A stretch of DNA of 30,387 nucleotides from an uncultured Dorea sp. (lineage in GTDB: Bacteria; Bacillota; Clostridia; Lachnospirales; Lachnospiraceae). The notes under the pieces were generated by a model. The model had not been told where the DNA came from. It worked only from the letters and a program-made list of their open reading frames with translations, and ran no database searches. Position numbers and translations under genes: made by a program. The stretch is from the NCBI GenBank assembly GCA_910587575.1, contig CAJULU010000054.1, forward strand, positions 1 to 30,387, given 5' to 3'. Numbering within the stretch: position 1 is the first letter of the stretch; each line of letters starts with the position of its first letter. This document shows positions 1 to 8,259 of this stretch, piece by piece.

Positions 1-1
1 G

Positions 2-154
2 GATATCTGCGCCGTCATCTGCGACCGCCTGCACCCGGACGGAACGACCCTGCGTTACTCCCGCAACCGCTATTTGCAGTTCTATGATGCAAAGGATATC
101 ATGGATACCGCCGTACGCCCCGACCTGGGCGTCGGCCAGGACTGGAACGCATAG
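2..154 (+). CDS. C-terminal fragment of an unidentified protein
   Basis: This is an open frame from the window edge to a TAG, giving the last 50 residues of a protein whose start lies outside. The visible end contains RYSRNRYLQF and, further on, AVRPDLGVG. The pattern of an RY strand followed by 'V-x-PD' faintly recalls the C-terminal part of S41 (C-terminal processing) peptidases, but this is too short to assign. The cupin gene begins 14 bp downstream with its ribosome site touching this stop codon, so the two are probably co-transcribed. Codon use is GC-rich like the neighbours. Confidence 0.5.
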   Translation, partial: DICAVICDRLHPDGTTLRYSRNRYLQFYDAKDIMDTAVRPDLGVGQDWNA

Positions 155-168
155 AGGAGGAGAAAATC

Positions 169-513
169 ATGACAAAAGCAGGAGAAAGAGAAGTTGTAAA
201 AGCAGAACGTGTAAACGGCGGCGCCGGATTTATGATGAAAGAAGCGTTGCTTGACACAGAGGAGATGGGAAACCACTGCCGGATGTTCACCAGGGTAACC
301 CTGCCCCCCAACTGTGAGCTTGGCCATCATGAGCACCACGGCGAGACGGAAACATACTATATTCTAAGCGGCAGAGGAATGTATGATGATAACGGGAAAG
401 CATTCCCAGCAGAAGCCGGCGATGTTTTTTACTGTAAAGACGGAGACGGGCACGGCATGAAGAACACGGGGACGGAGGATCTGGTTTTCATAGCGCTGAT
501 ACTGAAAAAATAA
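169..513 (+). CDS. Small single-domain cupin protein
   Basis: This 114-aa protein is a single cupin beta-barrel. Cupin motif 1 is visible around residues 47-66 as HHEHHGETETYYILSGRG, with the metal-binding His-x-His and Glu. Motif 2 follows as AEAGDVFYCKDGDGHGMKN (about residues 81-99), with its conserved Gly and His. With the metal ligands intact it should bind a divalent metal and could be a small sugar isomerase or epimerase-like enzyme or a ligand sensor; the substrate cannot be read from sequence. Start choice: ATG at 169 is preceded by GAGGAGGAG at 155-163. It lies directly after the upstream partial gene, so it is probably the last gene of that operon, because a new promoter follows it. 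Confidence 0.85.
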   Translation: MTKAGEREVVKAERVNGGAGFMMKEALLDTEEMGNHCRMFTRVTLPPNCELGHHEHHGETETYYILSGRGMYDDNGKAFPAEAGDVFYCKDGDGHGMKNTGTEDLVFIALILKK

Positions 514-531
514 AAAATTCTGTTTCTGCCA

Positions 532-561
532 TTGCCATTCACAATCAAACAATGCTATAAT
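532..561 (+). promoter_or_regulatory. Sigma-A promoter for the DUF5717-type operon
   Basis: TTGCCA (532-537) and a perfect TATAAT (556-561) are separated by 18 bp, with an extended TGC just before the -10. The predicted start near 568 leaves a leader of about 35 nt before the GTG at 603. No clear terminator for the cupin gene separates the two units. Confidence 0.75.
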
Positions 562-602
562 CTTCTGTAGTATTGTTTACGAATAAGTAACGAAAGAAGC
601 AG

Positions 603-3600
603 GTGTCAGACTTGAAAAATAAAATCCAGAAATTTTCCAAAGGAGATTTTCAGTTATCACAACCTGATGTCATATTTGATGAGACCAATCTGGTACTCAT
701 TATCGGAGAAGGGGAAGTATATCGGGGGAGTTTTATAATCAGAACGGAAAGCGGAAAGAAGATACGGGGACTGGTGTACTCGTCTTCTTTTCGTGTGCAT
801 TTTAAGAACCAGGGGTTTGACGGGAATCCTGCGAAGGTGGAGTTTACCTATGACGGCAAGGGACTGCGGCCGGGGCATGTGGAGGACGGAATGTTTACCG
901 TGGTCTGCGGCGGCGGCGAGTACGAGCTGTCTGTGACGGCCATCATTGAGAAGCCTTATGTCATGACGTCTTACGGCAAGGTGCAGAGCACGGACGATTT
1001 CCGCAAGCTTGCCATCAAGGATTTCTCGGAGGCCGGGCGTCTGTTTCGGGCCAGGGAATTCTATGAGATTCTCAAGTACGAGAATGAACGGACGTTTTAT
1101 CTGTATGATAATATGAGAAAATGGTCCCTGGGGGACCAGTCCATGGAAGAATTTCTGGTAGGTATTAAGCAGAAGGAGTGTATCTTTCTGACGCTGCCCG
1201 GAGAGGGTATGTTTTTTGAGGATATCACGGAACCTACCAAGGGAACTTTGACGATTGTGAAGAACACATGGGGATATATGCCCATCCGGATTGAGGCGGA
1301 GGGGGATTTCATCAAGGTGCTTCGTCCCGAGACGAGCACAGACGACTTCGTGGGAAATGCCCACGAGATTGAGTACGTGGTCCGCCCCGACCGTCTCCAC
1401 GGCGGGCGTAATTTCGGTATGCTGAAGTTTATCACGCCTTATGAGACCCTCACCTATGAGATCGAGGTGCTGCAGAATCAGGATTATAATGAGAACCACC
1501 GGAAACCGGAACTGCTTCTGGCACAGATCCTGAAGGAATACATCGGTTACGTGGCGGGAAGGATTGAGATCGGCAACTGGCTGGAGAGCGCCGTTGAGAA
1601 GATGATTTCCCTTCGGAAATTAAAGCCCCACAGTGAACTGTATCAGTTGATGCAGGCCCATGTCTACCTGGTGGGAAGTAAGGTGGAAGAGGCAAAATGG
1701 ATTCTGGAGAACTACAATTATAACCGTTTTGCCATCGGAAAAGACCCTCTGACCAACTGCTATTACCTGTATCTGACTGCGCTGGTGCGGGGAAAGGGGA
1801 TTCATGCGGAGCGTGTGCTGGACGAGGTGGGAAAGACTTATATGCGCCACCAGGATTCCCTGCTTCTGCTCTATATGCTGATGGATCTGGACACCCGGTA
1901 TAAGACTTCTTATAAGAAGATAGAACTGCTGGAGCAGCAGTTCCAGTATGAGATGCACGGGGTCATCTTCTATCTGGAGGCATACCTGTGTTACCAGGAC
2001 CGGCCCACTCTTCTTAAGAAGTTAGGCCCCTTTGAGATGCAGGTGCTTAACTTTGCGTCAAAATACCGTCTGATGACCAAGGAACTGGCTCTTTATGTGG
2101 CGAATTTTGCCAGCCAGCAGAAGCAGTACAGTGATAAGATGTTCCGTATTCTGGAACGGATCTATAAGCTTTATGACGAGCCTATGATTCTGAATACCAT
2201 CTGTACGCTTCTGATCCGGGGGAATAAGGTGCAGAAGCGGTATTTTCCCTGGTACAAAAAGGCGGTGGATTCGGAACTCCGGATTGCACAGCTCTATGAA
2301 TATTATATGATGACTCTTGATGAAGAAAGGTTCAGAGGGCCGCTGCCGAAGGTGATCCTTCTTTATTTTATGCATGGCAATTCCTTGAATTACAGGAAGG
2401 CGGCGTTTCTCTATGCGAATCTGGTCACTTATGAGGAACAGGCAGGCGAACTGTATCTGAATTACCGTGAGCAGATGGTGGTATTTACCTGGAAGCAGCT
2501 GATACAGCGGCATATTACGGAATCGCTGCGGATTCTGTATAAAAGGTTCTGCCAGCCGGAGGAGATGACGGCGGAACGTATGGAGGCCATGCGCGATATC
2601 TGTTACTCCTACTCCGTTTCCACAAAGGTGCCCAATATGAAATGCGTCCTGGTGATCGAAAAGGACGGGGAGATCCGGCAGCGGATTCCTTATGACGCCG
2701 AGGAGGGGACGGTAATCCGTCTGTACGACAAGGAATCCAGGGTTGTGTGGGAGTCTGTGGAAGGGCGCCATTATACGGATTCCATCGTCTACGAGACGAA
2801 GCGTCTCTTTTATGAACCCCGGTTTGTGGAGATGTGCCGCAAATACGCTGCAACGACGGGTGTCTGGGAGCAGGAGAATGAAAAGGAGGCCCCCACTTTT
2901 GAAGGTCTGATGGAAAAAGGACTGGAGGCATTCGAAGAGAAGGATGTGTTCCGTCTGTGCAGCAGGCGGATCAAGGAAGAGAATTATGAAGAGGACAGCT
3001 TCTTAAGCTATCTGTGTTTTGAACTGTTTCAGAGAGGACATTTCGACAGGGTAACACTCATGTACCTTGCGAATTTTTACTGTGGTCCCACGAAAGATAT
3101 GAAATTATTGTGGAAGGTTCTCAAAGAAAACGGAATCCCGTCCTATAAGATCGGAGAGCGGATTATTACACAGATGCTTTTTTCGGAAAATTTATTTCAG
3201 GAAGAGAAGATATTCGAGGACTATTATTTGTCGGATAATGTCTATTTTCGTCTGAAACAGGCGTATCTTGCCTATGTTTCCAGGGAGTATGTGGTGTATG
3301 GGAGAGATCTGGAATCCAGCGTGTTCGATATCATTGCCAATGAATGCGACGAGAAGGAGGATCTGTCAGATATCTGCAAGATTGCCCTTCTGAAGTATTT
3401 TTCCAGCCATAATTATACGGCTGCGCTGGAGGTGGTGCTTCACCAGGTGCTGCGGGAGATGTGTGAGAAACAGATTGTTTTCCCCTATTATCTGCGGTAT
3501 AAGGAAGAATGGCTGCGGGAACTGCAGTTGTATGACAAGGTAATGATTTCCTATCAGGCAAGGCCGGGGAGCCGTGTGACGCTGTACTATAAAATGAAGC

Positions 3601-3905
3601 ATGGAAACCGGGACGAGCTTGGTTATCAGAATGAGGTGATGATGCCTATTTATGAAAATCTGTACGTGAGGCAGTTTGTCTTATACAGTGATGAATCCAT
3701 CAGTTACTATTTTATTGAGACCAAAGGAAAAGAGGACATTATCACGGAGAAAGAGGTCCTGAAGAATGAGAGGGAGATCCGGGAATCGGGCAAATACGGA
3801 AGGCTGAACAGCATGGCAACCATGGCTCCTGCGGCGAGGCGCAAGGCCATGATGGAATATGAGGAAGAGGAGATCATGGCGAAGCGTCTGTTCAAAATTC
3901 ATTAG
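603..3905 (+). CDS. Large DUF5717-like protein: beta-sandwich N-terminus plus helical repeats
   Basis: This 1100-aa cytoplasmic protein has no signal peptide or membrane segment. Residues 1 to about 300 are beta-rich with Ig-like strands alternating with short helices. From about residue 300 to 1000 the sequence is helix after helix with aromatic residues spaced as in TPR-like solenoids. The C-terminus returns to a beta module and ends in an acidic, charged helix. I believe it corresponds to the Lachnospiraceae family DUF5717, from memory and unchecked; no function is established. Start: GTG at 603 is the first start after the promoter at 532-561, with only a weak GAAAG ribosome site at 592-596; TTG at 612 is an alternative. 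The Hsp70-like gene follows after 30 bp and the TPR gene overlaps that one, so the three very likely form one operon and work together, perhaps as a scaffold with a chaperone-like ATPase. Confidence 0.8.
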   Translation: MSDLKNKIQKFSKGDFQLSQPDVIFDETNLVLIIGEGEVYRGSFIIRTESGKKIRGLVYSSSFRVHFKNQGFDGNPAKVEFTYDGKGLRPGHVEDGMFTVVCGGGEYELSVTAIIEKPYVMTSYGKVQSTDDFRKLAIKDFSEAGRLFRAREFYEILKYENERTFYLYDNMRKWSLGDQSMEEFLVGIKQKECIFLTLPGEGMFFEDITEPTKGTLTIVKNTWGYMPIRIEAEGDFIKVLRPETSTDDFVGNAHEIEYVVRPDRLHGGRNFGMLKFITPYETLTYEIEVLQNQDYNENHRKPELLLAQILKEYIGYVAGRIEIGNWLESAVEKMISLRKLKPHSELYQLMQAHVYLVGSKVEEAKWILENYNYNRFAIGKDPLTNCYYLYLTALVRGKGIHAERVLDEVGKTYMRHQDSLLLLYMLMDLDTRYKTSYKKIELLEQQFQYEMHGVIFYLEAYLCYQDRPTLLKKLGPFEMQVLNFASKYRLMTKELALYVANFASQQKQYSDKMFRILERIYKLYDEPMILNTICTLLIRGNKVQKRYFPWYKKAVDSELRIAQLYEYYMMTLDEERFRGPLPKVILLYFMHGNSLNYRKAAFLYANLVTYEEQAGELYLNYREQMVVFTWKQLIQRHITESLRILYKRFCQPEEMTAERMEAMRDICYSYSVSTKVPNMKCVLVIEKDGEIRQRIPYDAEEGTVIRLYDKESRVVWESVEGRHYTDSIVYETKRLFYEPRFVEMCRKYAATTGVWEQENEKEAPTFEGLMEKGLEAFEEKDVFRLCSRRIKEENYEEDSFLSYLCFELFQRGHFDRVTLMYLANFYCGPTKDMKLLWKVLKENGIPSYKIGERIITQMLFSENLFQEEKIFEDYYLSDNVYFRLKQAYLAYVSREYVVYGRDLESSVFDIIANECDEKEDLSDICKIALLKYFSSHNYTAALEVVLHQVLREMCEKQIVFPYYLRYKEEWLRELQLYDKVMISYQARPGSRVTLYYKMKHGNRDELGYQNEVMMPIYENLYVRQFVLYSDESISYYFIETKGKEDIITEKEVLKNEREIRESGKYGRLNSMATMAPAARRKAMMEYEEEEIMAKRLFKIH

Positions 3906-3935
3906 GGAACTATGTGAAGAGGGGAGGGGAACATC

Positions 3936-5237
3936 ATGAGAAAAGGCGGAATTCTGGGATATGACCTGAATGAGAAGAATTGTCAGATCAGCTATTACGA
4001 TGAGACAAAGGAAGAGCCGGAGACTATGGGCGCTGCTGCCAACAATTTTCAGATTCCCCTGGTACTGGGATATTACAGGGAACGGTGGGTGTTCGGCCTG
4101 GAGGCCCAGAGGCTGGCTTCGGTTCAGGAGGGAGCCATGGTGACGGATCTCTTCGAGAAGGCGGTGCGCCGTGAGAAGGTGAAGATTGGTTCTAAGAAGC
4201 GGGATGCGGTGTGGCTTCTGGCAAAGTTTATCAGAATGACGCTGGACGGTTTTGAGGATATTGCTTATCTGACTTTTTCCGTTCCGTTTACCAATATCGA
4301 TATGTCCAAGATGTTAAAAGGGATCGGGCAGCGTCTTGGCGTGGCCAAGGACTGTGTCTGTGTCCAGGATTATAAGGAAAGCTTCTGTCAGTATATGTTC
4401 TATCAGCCCAAGGAACTGTGGCAGTATGAGTCTGCCCTGTTTTACTGTGATGCCCAGGAGATCCGCGCCTATATGCTGCGCAGGCTTAACGTGGTGGGCG
4501 TGAAAGACCGGGATATGTTCGTGACGGTGGAAGAGGTGGCCAGTGCGCAGATGAAGGAGCTTGCCGCCATCTATACCCTGCTGAACAAAGAGAAAGAGAA
4601 GGTCAAGGATAAGGCCAGGGCGGCAGACGACCGGTTTAAGAGGTTTATTCAGAGTGTCTTTGAGAAGAAGGTCGTCTCCTCCGTCTATCTGACCGGTGAA
4701 GGATTCGAGAATAACTGGTATCCTAATTCGCTGAAGGTACTGTGCAACGGGCGGCGGGCATTTATCGGCAATAACCTGTACAGCAGAGGCGCCTGTTATA
4801 CGTCCATGAGACGGCATCTGGAGTATCATGACGGGCCGGTGTATCTGGATGAGACGAAGATGACGGAACAGATCTGCCTGCGTATGCGTGTGAACGGGCA
4901 GGAAGGGTGGTATCCCATCGTGTCCTGGGGCACCCACTGGTATGAGGCGGACGGGCAGTGGGAGGTGATTCTGGAGGATACGTCAGATATCGAAATCCAT
5001 GTGGAGACGCTTGCGGGAGAGGAGCTGCAGGTAGAGACCGTGTCTCTGGAGGGACTGCCCAATAGGAGGGATTATTCTCTGCGGATTCAGATTGAAGTGT
5101 TGTTTATGGATGAACGTACCTGCAGGCTTACGTTCAAAGACGTGGGATTCGGTGAATTTTTCCCGTCCACGGGATTTCAGGTGGAGAAGACCATTCATTT
5201 AGGAGGAATCAATGGGCAGTTTAATTCTATGTCATAG
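3936..5237 (+). CDS. Degenerate Hsp70/actin-fold protein (DUF5716-like)
   Basis: This 433-aa protein reads like a diverged Hsp70. GYDLNEKNCQISYYDE (residues 8-23) sits where Hsp70 has its phosphate-1 loop. FGLEAQRLA (about 51-59) matches the 'G.eAkr.a' segment. LTFSVPFTN (about 111-119) matches the 'iTVPa.f' strand, and QDYKESFCQYMFY matches the 'NEPtaAAlaY' helix. The phosphate-2 'DlGGGT' is replaced by FYCDAQEIRAYML, so ATP hydrolysis is doubtful. VYLTGEGFENNWYP fits the adenosine-site region. A C-terminal beta domain ending in LTFKDVGFGEF (about 408-418) resembles the substrate-binding beta domain. It probably corresponds to DUF5716, a partner of DUF5717 (remembered, not searched). Start: ATG after GAGGGGAGGGG. 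Its last 26 bp overlap the next gene. The fold call is my alignment by eye. Confidence 0.75.
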   Translation: MRKGGILGYDLNEKNCQISYYDETKEEPETMGAAANNFQIPLVLGYYRERWVFGLEAQRLASVQEGAMVTDLFEKAVRREKVKIGSKKRDAVWLLAKFIRMTLDGFEDIAYLTFSVPFTNIDMSKMLKGIGQRLGVAKDCVCVQDYKESFCQYMFYQPKELWQYESALFYCDAQEIRAYMLRRLNVVGVKDRDMFVTVEEVASAQMKELAAIYTLLNKEKEKVKDKARAADDRFKRFIQSVFEKKVVSSVYLTGEGFENNWYPNSLKVLCNGRRAFIGNNLYSRGACYTSMRRHLEYHDGPVYLDETKMTEQICLRMRVNGQEGWYPIVSWGTHWYEADGQWEVILEDTSDIEIHVETLAGEELQVETVSLEGLPNRRDYSLRIQIEVLFMDERTCRLTFKDVGFGEFFPSTGFQVEKTIHLGGINGQFNSMS

Positions 5238-5982
5238 GAAGAGGGCAAGACAGCCTTACGAGATCGCCAGAATCCACATGAGGATCTACACGATTGAGGA
5301 ATTGTGTTATTATATCTGCAACAATCTCTATCTGATTGACTATACCATGGTAAACAGGCAGCTGTGCAACTGGATTGACAAGGAGCTGGAGCTTCCGAAG
5401 CTGGCGGAAAAGCTTCGGGAGGAACTGCGGCAGAACGAGGGCATGGAACAGTTCGTGCTGACCATCCTGCGGGAGTCGACCATCTATGCCACCGGGGATA
5501 TTAACAAGATCCAGGGGATTCTGGAGCATCTGCAGAATCTGAAGGAAGTAGAAAGAATGAAATATAAGGCGGACAGCCTGCAGAAAAGCGGAGAGTACGA
5601 GACGGCTATCCTGGTCTACCAGTCCATTATCAACAGGGAATGGGATAATTCCATCAGCAAGCTGTTCTACGGCAGGGTCTATGCCAGCCTGGGGGCGGCT
5701 TACGGGCGGCGCTTCCTCTATGAAGAGGCGGCCAGGGTCTATCTGGAGGCTTACCGGATCTGCGGAGATATGGAACTTCTGCGGACCTACCTGTACTGCT
5801 GTTACAAGGCACTGCCGGGGGATCAGTATGTGAAAATGCTTTCGGGCAACTCGGCATTTCTGAATATGGATTCTGCCATGAAGGAGGAAATCCGGGAGAT
5901 CCAGAGAGGGATTGACATTGATATGCCGGAGGAACTGTTTGAGCAGTGGAGGAAGGAATACCGGAGGATTGACAAGAGTTAG
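5212..5982 (+). CDS. TPR-like helical protein, third gene of the trio
   Basis: This 256-aa soluble, helix-rich protein contains two TPR-like helical pairs around residues 117-190: a segment with AILVYQSIINREWDNS, then one with GRRFLYEEAARVYLEAYRI. The N-terminal part, RIYTIEELCYYICNNLYLID, looks like a conserved family start. A perfect AGGAGG (5201-5206) sits 5 bp before ATG 5212, inside the end of the upstream gene, so translational coupling is likely. ATG 5278 would begin exactly at the conserved RIYTIEEL segment but lacks a good ribosome site. Protein interaction is the likely role. No catalytic motif is seen. Operon position implies a joint job with the two preceding proteins. Confidence 0.75.
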   Translation: MGSLILCHRKRARQPYEIARIHMRIYTIEELCYYICNNLYLIDYTMVNRQLCNWIDKELELPKLAEKLREELRQNEGMEQFVLTILRESTIYATGDINKIQGILEHLQNLKEVERMKYKADSLQKSGEYETAILVYQSIINREWDNSISKLFYGRVYASLGAAYGRRFLYEEAARVYLEAYRICGDMELLRTYLYCCYKALPGDQYVKMLSGNSAFLNMDSAMKEEIREIQRGIDIDMPEELFEQWRKEYRRIDKS

Positions 5983-6042
5983 GTTCAGAGTATCTGTAAT
6001 TACACAGAGGGAAGACAGAAAAAGAAGAAGGAGAAGAAGGAT

Positions 6043-7476
6043 ATGAGTCATGACAAGTATATGAGTCCGCTTTCGGAACGTTATGCAAGTAAGGAGATGC
6101 AGTATGTTTTTTCGCCGGATAAGAAATTCCGGACCTGGAGAAAGCTGTGGATTGCGCTGGCGGAAACGGAGAAGGAACTGGGGCTTCCGATTACGGAAGA
6201 GCAGATTGAGGAATTAAAAGCCCATGCAGAGGATATCAATTATGATGTGGCGAAGGAACGGGAACGCATCGTGCGCCATGACGTGATGTCCCATGTGTAT
6301 GCTTACGGGCAGCAGTGCCCCAAGGCGAAGGGGATCATTCATCTGGGGGCAACGTCCTGCTATGTGGGAGACAACACGGATATCATCGTGATGTCGGAGG
6401 CTCTGGAGATCGTGAGGAAGAAGCTGGTGAATGTGATCGCTGAGCTTTCGAAGTTCGCAGAAGAGTATAAGGGGCTGCCCACCCTGGCGTTTACCCACTT
6501 CCAGCCTGCCCAGCCAACCACCGTGGGCAAGCGGGCGACCCTGTGGATCCAGGAGTTTGCCATGGATCTGGAAGACCTGGAATATGTGAAAGGGACTCTC
6601 CGGCTCCTTGGTTCCAAGGGGACCACGGGAACCCAGGCCAGTTTCCTGGAACTGTTCGAGGGGGATCAGGAGACCATTGACCGGATTGATCCTATGATTG
6701 CCAAGAAGCTGGGATTCGAGGCCTGCTATCCGGTGTCCGGGCAGACCTATTCCCGCAAGGTGGATACCAGGGTGCTCAACGTGCTGGCGGGCATTGCGGC
6801 CAGCGCCCATAAGTTTTCCAATGATATCCGGCTTCTTCAGCATCTGAAAGAGGTGGAGGAACCCTTTGAGAAGACCCAGATTGGTTCTTCGGCCATGGCA
6901 TACAAGAGGAATCCCATGCGCAGCGAGCGGATTGCATCTCTTTCCAGATATGTGATGATTGATGCGCTGAATCCGGCTGTCACATCGGCGACCCAGTGGT
7001 TTGAGCGCACGCTGGATGACTCGGCGAACAAGCGCCTCAGCGTGCCGGAGGGCTTCCTTGCCATTGACGGGATTCTGGATCTGTGCCTTAACGTGGTAGA
7101 CGGGCTGGTGGTATACCCGAAGGTAATTGAGAAGCGGCTCATGTCGGAACTTCCCTTCATGGCAACGGAGAACATCATGATGGATGCAGTAAAGGCCGGA
7201 GGCGACCGCCAGGAACTGCATGAGAGGATCCGGGAACTGTCCATGGAAGCGGGAAAGAACGTGAAGGAGAAGGGGCTGGACAATAATCTCCTTGAGCTGA
7301 TCGCAGAAGATCCGGCATTTAATCTGACGCTGGAGGAACTGAAGGAAACCATGGATCCGGCAAAATATGTGGGACGGGCTTTGCTTCAGGTGGAAACGTA
7401 TCTGAAGGATGTGATCCGCCCGCTGCTTGATCAGAACCGGGATGTACTGGGAATGAAGGCGGAGATTCATGTATAA
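6043..7476 (+). CDS. purB: Adenylosuccinate lyase
   Basis: This 477-aa fumarase/aspartase-superfamily enzyme performs two steps of purine synthesis: SAICAR to AICAR plus fumarate, and adenylosuccinate to AMP plus fumarate. The superfamily signature GSSAMAYKRNP starts at residue 281, with the catalytic serine loop. HLGATSCYVGDNTD (about 100-113) and THFQPAQPTT form the other two conserved active-site regions. Length and the 'AMAYKRNPMRSER' form match the long PurB type also found in animals rather than the shorter E. coli type. A good AAGGAG lies about 10 bp before ATG 6043. A possible TTGACA (5969-5974) occurs upstream but its -10 is poor, so transcription may continue from the upstream trio. 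Housekeeping gene, intact. Confidence 0.96.
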   Translation: MSHDKYMSPLSERYASKEMQYVFSPDKKFRTWRKLWIALAETEKELGLPITEEQIEELKAHAEDINYDVAKERERIVRHDVMSHVYAYGQQCPKAKGIIHLGATSCYVGDNTDIIVMSEALEIVRKKLVNVIAELSKFAEEYKGLPTLAFTHFQPAQPTTVGKRATLWIQEFAMDLEDLEYVKGTLRLLGSKGTTGTQASFLELFEGDQETIDRIDPMIAKKLGFEACYPVSGQTYSRKVDTRVLNVLAGIAASAHKFSNDIRLLQHLKEVEEPFEKTQIGSSAMAYKRNPMRSERIASLSRYVMIDALNPAVTSATQWFERTLDDSANKRLSVPEGFLAIDGILDLCLNVVDGLVVYPKVIEKRLMSELPFMATENIMMDAVKAGGDRQELHERIRELSMEAGKNVKEKGLDNNLLELIAEDPAFNLTLEELKETMDPAKYVGRALLQVETYLKDVIRPLLDQNRDVLGMKAEIHV

Positions 7477-7593
7477 GGAGTCTGGCTTCTTTTCCCGGAT
7501 AGGGGCAGAGGAAGATGTGCGGCTGTATAGGAATGGTTCTGTGCAGTTGAGAATAGAGTAAGTAGAACACAGGGAAAGAAAGGAATATGAGCT

Positions 7594-7992
7594 ATGAAGT
7601 ATGAATTGACAAAGGATCTGGAAACAGGGAATGCGATTATTGACCAGGAACATAAGGAACTGTTCCGTGCAGTGAATGAACTTCTGGATTCCTGCCACAA
7701 GGGGCAGGGAAGGACGGCCATGGAACCGGCAATCAAGTTCCTGACCAACTATGTGGACCGGCATTTTGCCCATGAGGAACAGCTTCAGCAGGCGGGAGGA
7801 TACCCCAACAGGGCGCCGCACCGGGTATTTCACGAGGAGTACAAGAAGAAGTTAAAACAGATCGTGTCTGCGATTCCGGCGGCAGGCCCATCCCTGGGAG
7901 ACCTTGGGAATCTAAATATGCATATCGCCCTTCTGGTGAACCATATAAAGAGTGAGGATAAAAAAGTAGGCGCATTTTTAAAGCAAAAATAA
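7594..7992 (+). CDS. Bacteriohemerythrin-like non-heme di-iron protein
   Basis: This 132-aa single-domain hemerythrin has the full set of iron ligands: H20, H57, E61, H76, H80, H117 and D122. It should form the four-helix bundle that binds O2 reversibly at a di-iron site. Candidate roles in an anaerobe are oxygen scavenging or sensing, or iron handling; the sequence does not separate these. GAAAGG precedes ATG 7594 by about 10 bp. An ATG at 7587 is out of frame and stops at once. It sits alone between purB and a strong terminator, just before the oxygen-sensitive selenoenzyme island. That neighbourhood may be chance. Confidence 0.9.
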   Translation: MKYELTKDLETGNAIIDQEHKELFRAVNELLDSCHKGQGRTAMEPAIKFLTNYVDRHFAHEEQLQQAGGYPNRAPHRVFHEEYKKKLKQIVSAIPAAGPSLGDLGNLNMHIALLVNHIKSEDKKVGAFLKQK

Positions 7993-8067
7993 AAAGAATA
8001 TGAAAATAAAATAAAAGTTTAGCAAAATGACCAAAAACATAGAGGCCAGAAGGAAAGTGACCGAAAA

Positions 8068-8106
8068 AAACGGGCGGAAAATCAAGGATTACCGCCTGTT
8101 TTTTTT
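8068..8106 (+). terminator. Rho-independent terminator after hemerythrin gene
   Basis: The arms AACGGGCGG (about 8069-8077) and CCGCCTGTT (8092-8100) pair with one G-U. They enclose an A/T-rich loop and run into eight T residues. It ends the purB/hemerythrin transcript. Confidence 0.88.
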
Positions 8107-8139
8107 GTGGAATTGGACAAGTTTATACAATATCTGTAC

Positions 8140-8156
8140 AAAATAGACAAAAAATG
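8140..8156 (+). promoter_or_regulatory. Upstream element shared with the grd promoter (copy 1)
   Basis: AAAATAGACAAAAAATG ends 19 bp before the -35 of the symporter promoter. A 16/17 identical copy lies at 9702-9718 upstream of the grd promoter. Both regions also contain TGTACAAA nearby (8135-8142 and 9739-9746). It could be an operator for a shared regulator or an UP element; no known consensus is recognised. Confidence 0.4.
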
Positions 8157-8175
8157 TGAAAAAAATAACAGCATA

Positions 8176-8204
8176 TTGAATAAAACCCCTTTTAATGGTA
8201 TGAT
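8176..8204 (+). promoter_or_regulatory. Promoter of the AGCS symporter gene
   Basis: TTGAAT (8176-8181) and TATGAT (8199-8204) are separated by exactly 17 bp. The predicted start near 8211 gives a 49-nt leader with no riboswitch-like conserved sequence. AAGGGGG at 8244-8250 is the ribosome site. Confidence 0.8.
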
Positions 8205-8259
8205 AGAGAAGATGAATAATTTATATTCAACTTATCTATACAAAAGGGGGAATTAGTAA

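Noticed and set aside
6214..7833. A 539-codon open frame on the minus strand across purB and hemerythrin
   Set aside because: It is antisense to purB, which is certain from its motifs, and encodes a His/Leu/Gln/Arg-rich sequence typical of shadow frames in GC-rich third positions. No ribosome site is seen.
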